Positions 1 to 12,200 of a stretch of 64,000 bases of DNA are shown here, piece after piece. Source of the stretch: Sarcocystis neurona (taxonomy: Eukaryota; Apicomplexa; Conoidasida; Eucoccidiorida; Sarcocystidae); NCBI GenBank assembly GCA_000727475.1, contig KL647314.1:1270812-1334811 (forward strand), written 5' to 3'. Position 1 is the first letter of the stretch, and the number at the start of each line of letters is the position of its first letter. A model generated the notes under the pieces. The model was not told where the DNA came from. It searched no databases and worked only from the letters and a program-made list of their open reading frames with translations. A program made the translations under genes and the position numbers.

Positions 1-332
1 CTGTGGCTGCTGCTTTTCCTGCGGGTCGGCATCACCAGCGCAGCAGAGGACTCTGCAGCTGCTGCTGCCGCTGCGCGCGTCGACAGCAGCAGTGTCGCCG
101 AACGACCGCCTCCTGCTTTTGCGACTGCTGCTGCTCCCACTTCTTCATGCAAAGTTCTTGCTTCTGCTGCTGGTGGTGCGTCTTCTTCGTTCAAAGTTCT
201 TCTTTCTGCGGCTGCTGCTGCTTCTTCCCCTTCGCACAGAGTTCTTCCTTCCGCTGCTGCTGCTGCGTTTCCTCCTGCTTGCAAAGTTTTTCCTTTTGTT
301 GCCGCTGCTGCTTCGATATGTTTCTGATGCAG
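1..332. other. CTG-rich sequence upstream of first visible capping-enzyme exon
   Basis: This stretch is dominated by CTG triplets and a 45-base minisatellite. It probably belongs to an intron of the capping-enzyme gene, because the motif I exon opens behind a good acceptor (ctgatgcag) ending at 332. The frame used by that exon is also open leftwards to about 92, but there it would read almost pure leucine and phenylalanine, unlike any guanylyltransferase N-terminus. The true first exon was not found and is probably left of the window. Confidence 0.5.
150..326. repeat. 42-45 bp minisatellite, about 4 units
   Basis: Units begin CAAAGTTCTT or CAGAGTTCTT at 150, 192, 237 and 282 and continue with a CTG-rich arm. 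The spacing is 42, 45 and 45 bases, all multiples of three, so no frame is disrupted. The array ends directly before the motif I exon. Confidence 0.75.
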
Positions 333-3218
333 AGATCTTCCGTCACCCGTACGTTGCATGCGAGAAGACGGACGGCACTCGCTTTCTGCTGCTGGGAGCC
401 TCGGGCTGCCTGTTTCTACTCGGACGCAAGCAGGAAGTAATTTTTTTATTTTCTTCTGCGCCTTTCCCACCTCTCTCTGACTCTCTACTTCTGCACAAAC
501 ACGTCGGTGTATGTGTGTCCATGTGTAGATACACGCGTGCGCGTAGACACACGTATATATATGTATATATATTCCTAGCTGTATGCCCGTCAAAGTCTAG
601 ACCCACACGTGCACATATATACTCATGTCTATACTGATCTGTGTGTAGATATCTACGTCCGGGTACGTATATGCGTAGTACGCGTGTACGCCCATGTAGA
701 CGGTCAACATCAAGTAACTAATGTGTCGCCTTTTGTACGTACAAATGGATATTCATCCGTATACATGTCTGTGCACGTGTGTCTTTAATGCTACGCACCG
801 ACTTGTGTAGATAAACACGGTGCGACTCCGCGTGGCATAGCGCCGCAAGGCTCTCCTGCTGCGTGCGCCCCGCGCGCCATGCTGTCTGCATGCGCAGCAC
901 CTCGCCGCGGGCTGACAGCGGTGCAGTCGAAAACCTGTTGCGCCGTAGCAGCGTGCAGACGCAGCACGCCTCTGCATGCAGCGCTGCCTGTACCAGGCTT
1001 CGTGCTGCTGCTGCTGCTGTTCCTGGAGTTGCCGACGCGTCTGGCCTCTGACTGCCCAGAAAGAAACTTTCGCTGGGTCGCCGCAGACAGCAAGAGAAAG
1101 CGAGAAGAGACAGAGAGAGAAAGGGCGGCATTGAGAAGCACGTGCGTAGGCACATACACGTGGGGTTCCTCTCCTCTCTTGTTTGAGCTTCCGTCTACGC
1201 ACCTGTGCAGGCGCACGTACTGGTGCATGCGCATATACGAATACGTGCGCACGTAGTTTTGCATGCGCACATACGAATGCACGCGCACGTAGGATTGCAT
1301 GCGCACATAGAAGTGCTTGCGCACATAGGAGTGCCTGCGCACAAACACACATAGGGGCGCGCGCGTACGGATGAGTGCATGCGCAGGCGCCTGTGACTTG
1401 CTCTCTTCTCGTTGCCTCCGCACTTCTGAGGTAAGGCACAGAGAGGTCCATGCATGGTACGTATATTCGTAACAAGCACGTGTGCTGCTGTGCATGCACA
1501 GCCACCTCTGCGTGGTACGTAGTTGTGGGCGAACGTCTGACGTGCAAGGGGCCTCTCCACCCGTTGTTGAAGGGAAGGCAGAGGCTCACGCTCTGCAGCA
1601 GTCGCTGCTGCGTGCGCGCAGGTTCGCATGCTGCCGGACTCGTATCTGCCGCGCAGGGACAACCTCCGCGCCGCGCAGCAGCTGACTCTCGTCGACGGAG
1701 AACTAGTCAAGGTAAGGACTCGGTGTGTGTAGAACCATATATTTACGTATATATGTATCTATACGCGCAACAACGTCATTCGGGCACATTTCGATGTATG
1801 TGTACATACTCTATATATATACGTGTAGGCAGTGTGAGTTTGTGTACGCACCTGTGTCTACGTTTGTGGGGAATATATATGCATACCTGCAAGCAGTATA
1901 AGTTTGTGTACGTATGTGTGTCTATGTACATAGGTAAAGTTGCATTACACATTTATATATGTTGGTGCGTTGCCCGTGTATAAGTGGTGGTGTTTCCAGC
2001 GTTGCTGCCTGCATAGGGATACTCCGTAGGTGTGCGAACGTGTGCGCATGCATCTGGGCCCTTGCGTTTTATATGGGAGCATGTATATGTTGCGCCCAGC
2101 AGTGTGCGCTCTCACAGCCAGTACAGCCATCTCCTCTTCTTCGCGCTTGCAGCAGCACAGGATTTCGCCATTCCTAAATTTACTCGTGTACACTTGTACA
2201 TGTTTCTGCTCTCATAATATACCTCGTTACGTGCATGCATACATACATGCATATATATATATGTATGTACGTATAACGATAGATAAGTTGATAGAGCACA
2301 TAGTACGTATGTGCATATATAGGTAGATAGGTAGACAGATAGAGATAGGTAGATATGTAGGTGTGTGCGGAGCTTCTTCGAAAGATGGGGGGGGACAGTG
2401 TAGGTGCACCGCGGTTCTGCGGTGTACGTACACCGCACTGACAGGGGAGACGCACTTGAGAAATATCTACGCATTCGTACGCTTAGACGTACAAGTGTAT
2501 GTATATGGGCACTGGCGCGGGCCTCACTTCCATGTTATTTATTCACATACGGATAGTTCGTAGTTAAGTCCTTTTCCTCTGCATGCAAACGTGTATGTAA
2601 GGGGATACGGACAGTCCCCTCAAACCCTACGTATCCACACCTATCTATGTCTACATATACATGTCTGTATCCCTCTATATCTATCGTTCCATGTCTGTCT
2701 ACCTGTATCTATCTATTCATGTTTGTCTATCTATGCTACACAGCTATACCTATCTATGTCTATCTATGTATGTGTATATCCCTCTATATCTATCATCCTG
2801 TATCTATCTATCTGTATCTATCTCATCACGTCTATCTATTTATATCCTTCTATATCTGTCTCTATTCTCTACGTCTATATCCCTCTATATTTGTCCATAT
2901 CTATCCATCTATATCTATCTGTTTAATTCCATCTGCCTACATCTATGTGTCCATATCTGTCTATCTAGATCTATTTAAATGTATCCATTTGTGTCCTTGT
3001 ATATACAGCGATCTATGGCTACCTATATCTATTCATCTGTATGGGTCTATCTACATATACGCTTATATGCCCACGTCTATCTATAGGCACGTACGTACGA
3101 GTAGCGTCGAGTGCAAGGGTGCATCTCCACATATCTACAGACACACTGCGCATACACAAAATGTGTACAGTTGTAGACACGGTCTTCCTGTATAAATGCA
3201 TGCGCACAAACGCGTGTC

Positions 3219-3258
<40 letters not shown>

Positions 3259-6200
3259 CATGAAGGTCCACTACTATACACGTATACACACAAGAACCAG
3301 CCTTCACACGTGTGTATATATATAAGGTACGGAAATTGTGGCGCGTGTGTTTCTGCTTGCGTGTGTGAGTGTGTGCGTGCGACTATTACGTACAACCATA
3401 TACGCACGGACAAGGTTTCACGCGCATATATACGTGTGTAAATCTTGGTGCTGCGTGGGTATTCCTGCATGTGTCTGCTGCATACGTGGCTGTGCACTGC
3501 ACATAGCGAAGCATGTCTCGCGGTGCGACCTCTCTCGTCTCCCCCATCTGCTGCAGGACCGCGACGCTGACGGGCGTCAGATATATCGCTTTTTGATCTA
3601 CGATGCCGTCTGCATAGAGGGGGACACTTCCCTGCGAGAGAAGAATTTGCTGCTCCGCTTGGCTGCGGTGGCCGAGCGCGTCGTCGCTCCGCTGCGCGCT
3701 CTCGAAGAAGAGCAGAAGCAGGCGCAGAGGAGCCCCATCATGCAGCAGCAGCATCAGGGGAGCGGAGAGTCCTCGCCGTTGAACGTCGTCGCCGCTGGCG
3801 ACCGCTGCTCGTCTTCGTCGATTCCCGTCAATGCGAAGACAGCAGCAGCACGAGGAGCAGAAGAAGAACGAGGGAAAAATAGGCCGCAAGGAGAACTGCA
3901 ACAGGCACGCAACGACGCACCTGCTTCGCAGCAGCTGCAGGTCTACCTAAAGGTTCGCGTGCAGCACCTCAAAATCGACACCAAAGCAGACGCTGCTGCA
4001 TTGTTCACCCGCAGCACAACGAATACGTCCATGGCGGCAGCAACAGAAAATTCACGCGGGGAAGCGTACGAACACTTGGGTGAATGCCGGTGCTGCCGTC
4101 TAGTCGCTGGAGTAACGACAGCGTATATATATATATAGATATATATATATATAATGCTTACTCATGTAGCTGTGGGGTGAGCGTCTCTTTCGTACCCACG
4201 CATTCACGTCTGGTTTCGTGCGTATACTCCGCGGGTGTCTACTTGGGGAGCTGTGCACCTACCTCTACATTACACTGCAGATTCCATATATATACATATA
4301 TTTATGTGTCTGTATACATACATATATTCGTATGGAAGCATTCTTCAGCGTGCACGCGTACGTCTGTGTATATCTCTGTGTATATAGATACGTGGTCGTG
4401 AAGTGCATACCGGTGTGTGTTTCTCCTGATTTACAGGTGTGGAGAAGTGTACGTATACGTGGCAGCGCATGCCCAGTTACGTCTGTGTCTGTACGTCCAT
4501 ATATGTGGCAGCGCGTGCCGCCCCCTTACATGTGTCCACACATTTGTGTCTACGGTGATATTTCGTAGATATTGTAGATGTACGTGTTTCTGGCCGTGCG
4601 GTGGATAATACGGAGGAGAAACGTGTGTGGGGATGGAGACTCTACAGGCGCACGTCCTTGGTGGACAGAAGCAGGGCCTCTCCGTGGCGCACCGGGCATG
4701 CAGTTGTCTGCTGTTCAACGGGACTCCGATTGCCTTCCTGCCGTGTCGTGCATGCAGCAGCCAAGCGGATGCACCCCTTCGTCGCCGTAGTCACTCCGCT
4801 TGGCGTTGCATCTGCATTTCCTGTGCTCCTACACGTACCGGCGTACGGCTCCCGGTGGGGCGGGGTCTACAAACAGGAGCCCGCACTGTATATACCCGTG
4901 TGTCTGTGTACGCCCACACATATATATACATATAAATAAATAAGTACATATACATATGTGTATGTGTCTATCAAGCGTGTTACAGGACGACTGTAAACAA
5001 GTGTTTTGCAGATGTTTGGTTGTGTGCAGATAATCTACGAGTGCAGTTCACCGGGGTCGCTGGCAGCTGTATGCGAAGTGGCTGAGCAAGCTCTTGGGTC
5101 CTGTGTGTACGCGTGTGTGCGCTGGGCCGCAGCGTTGAGCGCATGCACTTCTTGCCAACGCAGTTGTCCCCGCGACCGCATGCATTTGCTTCTCGTGCAT
5201 GCTTCACGTCATCGCTGCCACGTACCAATCCCTGTGCTCGTGTGGGTCCTGCGAACTACTTGTTACACGCGACTGCACATACATATACATATATGTAGAG
5301 GAGTGGGTGAGTATGAATCTGTTTATATTGAGTGCGTAGGTGTAGATAGGTGAATATGGATATCCGTGTGGTGCGGATCGGTGCAGGACTTCTTCGAAAT
5401 TTCTGACCTCGTGCATATACAGCGGCTGGCCTTGCGGCTGCCTCATCTCTCCGATGGCGTCATTTTTACGCCGGTTCATCTTCCGTACGCCACAGGCACC
5501 TGCCCGCTGCTGCTCAAGTGGAAACCTCCGCATCTCAATACGGTACGCTCGCCTTCGCATGCGGTCTCGCTTCTCTGCATGCAGCAGCATGCGCGCCACT
5601 CCGACGAATAGCTGGCTGCTCTCTGCTGCAGCGATGCTGTGCATGTGCAGCACACGCGGCAGTGCAGCAAGCAGCAGCATGCGCCCGGCTGCCGTGAGGT
5701 GCACGCGCGTTCGGGTGTAATTAGGGTCTCTCTCTGGAGAGCGACAGCAGACGTTTCTCGGGAGTCGCAGCTCCCAGCCAACGAGTTCCTGCATGCAACA
5801 GCAGCAGCAGCGACTACACTTGCATGCAGCCACCACGCCTACTTCACTCGTTTCCCGTTCTGCATGCGCGTCACCATGTTGGCCGACTGCCCCACTATCG
5901 TAGGAATACCGCTACAGAAGAAAATTCTATTCTTGCACCTGCAGGACTGTACCGATCCCTCGTAGGCCGACCCCCGTGACCCGCGTCGTTTCCCTCCGTC
6001 AATGCGACACAAGGCGCCTCTCTCTTTTGCTGGGCGCCGTCTTTTCGTCCTCCTCGTGGCAGTCCGCCCCACCGCACGCCCTCCACACGTCTGCTGCCTA
6101 CGCGACCGGCCGCGCTGTGCCTCCTGCACTGCCGTCAGCTGCTCTCTCCCTTTCTCTCTGTTTGCCGCAGGCTGCCGCGACACACGTGGAGTCGCGCTCT

Positions 6201-8885
6201 GTTGACGCATGCGACAGCAGAGTTCGTCTACAGACGCATCCACAGACACGTATATATATGTATAAGGTTCCAGCGTACATATACTGGGTTGCTTAACATC
6301 GCCTTTCTCCGTCCAGGTTGCAAGAAACTCTCCAGTGTCTCTACGGCACTGCCCACTGCTTCAGAGCTCCACCCGTTACTTTTGTTCGTCGTGCCACCTG
6401 GCACTACCGAGGAGACAAGTATGGGCACTTACGTATACAGAAGCGCACGAACACATGCGTCCATCTAACCACGGCAATTCGCCCCGTGCAGCACGTGTGG
6501 CTGCATGCTCCGACGGCCCCGCGTTCTCCTGGCGCACGTCGTCTCTCTTCCTCGCGAAGAAGAAGCCGAATGAATGCGTCGTTTGCTAGAGGAAACGTTT
6601 TTGACGGCTACAAGAGGTTCACATGGATACCTCCCCCTCTGCAGCGTCAAGACGACGCCCCGTCTCTTTTGACTTCTCCCGCCGTCTGCAGTCTGCGTTC
6701 CACACAACACTGGCTCAGACGTTTGTGCACCCGCTACATATATCGTATATATGTGTGTATACCTGTATACACATGTGTACATATACTACATACGGATATA
6801 TATAAACATATGTGTGTGCACGTATGTAGTATGTACGAGGGAGTCGGTAGATGCATGCCTTCGGAGGTGTGTCCAACGTGGTGAGGCAACTAGGTAAGGA
6901 TGTGGGAGAAACACTGCCGTTATGCTGGCTTGACTTCCGGCTCATGTGTGCTGTTGCTTCTGGTCGGTTGCGGCTATGACTGCGGCGGGGTTTTGCTTTG
7001 GCTGCTGCTGCGCGTGTGTTGCTGCTGCTGATGTCTCGCTGCTGCTGTGATGTCTTGCAGCTGCTGCTGGCGGTGCTGCTGCTGCCGCTGTTCGGTTGCT
7101 GCTCTTGATGTGTGTGTGATGGTACTGCTGCCCTTGTGCTACTGCCGCTGCTGCCCAGCAGCTGCCTCGGATGCTGCGCTGCTGCTGCTGCTGCAGGCTG
7201 ACTTTTGTGTTAACCCGCTGTACGACGAGCGCGGCATCCCGCGCCTCTTTCAGCTTTATATGATGGACCGGGTACGTTTTCACAGGCGTGCTCTTCTTTT
7301 TCTCTCCTCTGCATGCCCTCTGCTCCAAAGAAATGTTCGTAGATCAGCCGTATATCCCTATGCATGAACGCGTGTGTGTGTACTGCACTGACCCACGTGC
7401 TCTCGTGTCCCATGTAACTCTCTCCAGGTGTATGTACACCCAAACAGATACCCACACACATACGCATGCGGAAACACGTATGTGGGTGCATTTCGTACGT
7501 GTCTACATCTGTACAGACTGCCCTCCCTGCTCCACGAGTCTTGTTCGTGTCCTAGATATGTATGTACGTGTGCGCATAAGAGGCAATTCTTCTTTCAGGC
7601 ATTTTATAGGCTGTGAGTTCACACTGTGCTGCTGCCTCTTAAGGCGTGCTTTGTCTTTCCTTCGTAGACGTGTCTATGTGTGTCTGTATCCACTTTTTGT
7701 CTACGTGAGTGTGACCCTCCGATCTACGAAGGTGGTGGCGGAAAGCGTCAGCAGCTCGAAGAAGACCGGTCCTGCACACACCCCAGCACTCAAGCAACGA
7801 CGCCCAGGGATGACAGCCCGCCAGCTGATCCACCCACGGCGGGAGGAGAGCAGGACACCTGAGATATGTGTGTACGCATGCAGAGCAGCAAAGAGGCAGA
7901 CAGGTGTTTCTATTCAGAAGAAGGTGGAATGGCGGTAGTAGTAGTAGTGGTAGTGGTAGATGCAGTAGTAGTAGAAGTATTCAACTAGACTTCCCTCTGG
8001 ATCTGTCTGGCTGGGTGTGGGGGCTCCTCGTCGCTCTGCGGCTCTGCTTCGTAGACACAGCCCGCGTGGGTGTACTGCATGCGAACAAGTGGGCCGTGGC
8101 ATGCGCTGCTGCGCCTCCCTGCATCGGCTGCCGCGTGCGCTGCTGCTGCGAGCCATTCCACGTCGGCAGCGCTCTGCTACGTCCCTGTGCGGTGGCCTTC
8201 GCGGCTGCAGCACGTGCTGCCTCTTCTCTGGGTTACCACCGCGTACCACCTGTGCATGCGCTCTCGAAGCAGGGCGTCGGCTACATCAGACTGCAAGAAA
8301 AAGCATCCCTGCACACGAAGACAAATATTCCTGAAGACAGAGAGAAACGGCGTGCGGCAATTATACGAACAAGTGACTGAGAAGCAGAGACACGCTGTTC
8401 CAGCAGCTCTTCTCTGCGAGGGGGTAGTAGGCCAGTCGAGCAAACGGGCACGTTGCATGCCGGCTCAGGCTGCGCGGGCGGCCTCCCTGAAGCACCACCT
8501 TCGTAGCTGTCTCTCTCTGCGAGGCGCCAATATATCCAACTTCATCCTTTTCCTTGTGGTGACGTGCACACTCATGTGTCTGCGCTCCCACGTACATACA
8601 TATGTATATATATGTATATATATATATATATGTAGATCAATAGATATAGATACGCGTGCGTACAGATGCAGACACATAAGTGTGCTCACGTATATATGTA
8701 TATACGTGTATATATGTATATATAGTGGTACGTACATGCACACGTACTTGTGTACGTGTGTAATTATGTGTGCATATATATATAAGCGTCTGTACATATA
8801 GATATATGTAAATATTTGTACATACCTGTGTGCGAGTATAAATGCGTGTACGTTCGTGTATGCATATACTTGTAGGGGTCTGTGC

Positions 8886-8920
<35 letters not shown>

Positions 8921-9254
8921 NNNNNNNNNNNNNNNNNNNNNNNNNNNNNNNNNNNNNNNNNNNNNNNNNNNNNNNNNNNNNNNNNNNNNNNNNNNNNNNN
9001 NNNNNNNNNNNNNNNNNNNNNNNNNNNNNNNNNNNNNNNNNNNNNNNNNNNNNNNNNNNNNNNNNNNNNNNNNNNNNNNNNNNNNNNNNNNNNNNNNNNN
9101 NNNNNNNNNNNNNNNNNNNNNNNNNNNNNNNNNNNNNNNNNNNNNNNNNNNNNNNNNNNNNNNNNNNNNNNNNNNNNNNNNNNNNNNNNNNNNNNNNNNN
9201 NNNNNNNNNNNNNNNNNNNNNNNNNNNNNNNNNNNNNNNNNNNNNNNNNNNNNN

Positions 9255-9285
<31 letters not shown>

Positions 9286-12200
9286 GAACACGAATGCATA
9301 TATATACTCACGTATGTGTGCATATGCTTGGAAAGTGGCTGGGCGGTGCTAGAGAGCGTTTTGTGGGTGCAGCGCTATCTGCAGGACAGTGCCTGGTGCT
9401 GGCCTCCAGCCGCACGCCTGCCACTGCCGTCCGTGCACTGCTGTTAAGTAGCGCTCCCAGTGTAGTAGCAGTCCATCTCTCTGCTGCTGCACCAGGAGTT
9501 TTTGCTGTGTTCGGCTGCTGCTGCTGTTGCGGGCGCTGCACACGCCGCAGCCACGGGGACCTGAACCTCGCTGCGGGAACGAGAGGCTGGGCACACATCG
9601 TCTGCTGCAGCTTCTCACACGTGGTGCGTGCAAACCTGGCTGCTGTATGTGCTGCTGCGTCTGTGCTGCTGCACGCCTGTACTCCGTCGTTCGCATGTGC
9701 TGCTGCTGCTTCTGTATAGCGCCCGCCATTTTCCTTCCTCGCTGCTGACGCGTCTCTCGCAGCAGCTGTTGCACGCCCATCATGTCTCGGGTCGAGCTGC
9801 TGCGCAAGCTGCAGGCGAGCAGTGTATTTTCTCCTGCACGCTGCTGCTGCATGAGCGGGAAGAACTGCTGGTGATCTTGCTTCGTGTACGGCAACGTTTG
9901 TGCTTCTGCCGGTCCCGCATGCGCCGACATCTTTGCTGGTGCCGCTGCGGCTCCTGCACTGCTTTATTCCACTGCGACTGCTGCCGCACGCTCTGCTGCT
10001 GAGACTGCCGCATGCACGGAGACGTGTGCTGCTCCTGCTGCGGCCACTCCAGCCTCTGCCCTCCTACTATATTGCTGCATGCGCTGGAAGCTCTGCTGCT
10101 GGTTCCCGCCCCACCCACGCACCTGGCGGCCAGCGCTGAGGCCGGTACTGACGCATGCACAAGCGTCCCTCAGGCATCGCTGCGTTTGCCGACGAGCCCT
10201 CTGCTCTCGATGCTGCCGTCTGTCGACCACTCACTTCCATCCTGTTGCTGCTACTACGGCCGTCGTTGGCGTTTTGCTGGGGCTGCTGCCGCGTCCATCA
10301 ACCAGGCTGCAGTCTCACCGCAGCCGGTGCTGGTACTGGCCTTTTGCTGCTGCCACTGCTGCCGCTGTCGTTGCTGCTGCTGTCCCTGCTGCTGGTATCG
10401 CTGGTGCTGCTGCTCGTTAGGGACTGCTGACTTTCAAAGGACACTTTCTGGCCCCCTATGGAAAGATGTACAGGCAACTGCTGGAGATTGCCAGGTGCGT
10501 ATCACTGTTCAGCAGCAAACCTCCTCTCTCTGGCTGCTCTTTTACAGCGTATTCACATACACGCATACATGCACGCCATATGCGCATGTGCGTTTTCACG
10601 TAGATGAAGATCTATGTACGGATCTGGGTTTTGTGCACGCATATGTATATATGTATGGAGTATGTACTGCGTACGCACACGTCTATATGTTTGAATATAC
10701 ACATATGTATCCATGTGTGTATATGTGTATATATGTGCTCGTATATGCACGTGTACACATCCGTTTACAAAAAGAGGAAGCTGCGTCTGCTCACAGGTAT
10801 ATATATATGTATGTGCGTGTTCGTGTATGTGATTACGTATGTACAGATGTGGGTTTCGTACCCCTATATATACGGTATGTATTACGTACGCATACGTCTA
10901 TATATATGTATAGACACACGGTATACATGTGTATATATTTATATGGGTGTACCAACACAGCTTTACAGAGAGAGCCGGGAATGCGCGTGTTCGCTGGTCG
11001 CCACATTCGACTGTGTGGACTGACACATAGCCGCAGACGCTTACATATGTGTCTCTCTTACGCGGTCGAGCAGCTTCGACGTCCGCGCGTGCACCTGCCA
11101 TGCGACTTTCTCCGATAATCCGCGCATTTCCTCCTGTATGTGTCTCCCTAGGTCTCCCTCTCCCTCTCTATATAAATGTATATATGCACGTGTATAGAAC
11201 AAGAACTACATACACATAGAGATATATGTGTGTAGCTCTGGCTATATAGATATACGTGTAAAGCAAGAAGTATATACACATATGCATATATGTGTGTAGC
11301 TCTGTCTATATAAATATCTGTGTAAAACAAGAGGTATATATATATCCATATGTTTCTGTTTAACCACTAATGTAGAGACGGCCTTGTAGATGTGACCGAC
11401 TACGCTTTTGCGTTTCTCGACTTCTTCAGCCAGCTGGTGCTGCGTGTATGTGTGTGTGTGTGTGTGCGTCTTCTCCTTCCCCGTGGTCTCTGCAGTGCAG
11501 CAAGATAACCCAGCATGCGTCCTCCTATGTGCGCCCATATGTATGCATATACAGGTGTATGTACATATATGCATATGTATGTATCTATGTGTGTATCTAT
11601 AAATGTACATATATATATATATATATATATGTATATGTATAGAGGTGTGTATGTGCATACATGTGAGTACATATAAATATGTATATATATGTATATGTTA
11701 GTATCCGTGTAAGATTTGTAGCAACGCAGTCTTCCGCCGCTGTATGTCGATCTTGTGCGTAGAAATGAACATGTCTACGCCTGCCTGGAGGTGAGCTGGT
11801 CCAGTTCTGTTCTCCACCACTTTCTCTACGATGTGCCTTCGAGATCTCGTGTATATAAACATACAGATATATATACGAGTGTATATTTGTGCGTGCAAGA
11901 ACTCGCCTACGTTTGAGAATGTATTTATCGGTGAGAGTCTGCTCGCTGAGAGACACTTACTGTGCGTACGTATCAACCGCATGCGCTGTAGGCTGACACG
12001 CACAAGCAGCAGCGCCTTGTCTTCGCATCGCAGCTGCCACTGCCGGTGGCTTTGCGGCTGCCGCTCCGCTGCTCCTGCTGCCACCGCTGCCCCTCCCCTT
12101 GTTGCTGCAGCCGATATTCTTGCACCCGCTGTTGCCACTGCGATTGATACTCCCGCTTCTGCTCGTGCTCCCCCCCGCTCGCTCTTCTCTCTTGTTCCGT

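Noticed and set aside
753..1589. Minus-strand open frames of 234 and 278 codons
   Set aside because: They owe their length to the 18-bp minisatellite, which lacks stops in several frames, and overlap a capping-enzyme intron. No motif was seen.
8637..9719. Several frames on both strands running through the N gap
   Set aside because: Undefined bases and TA repeats cannot create a supported reading frame.
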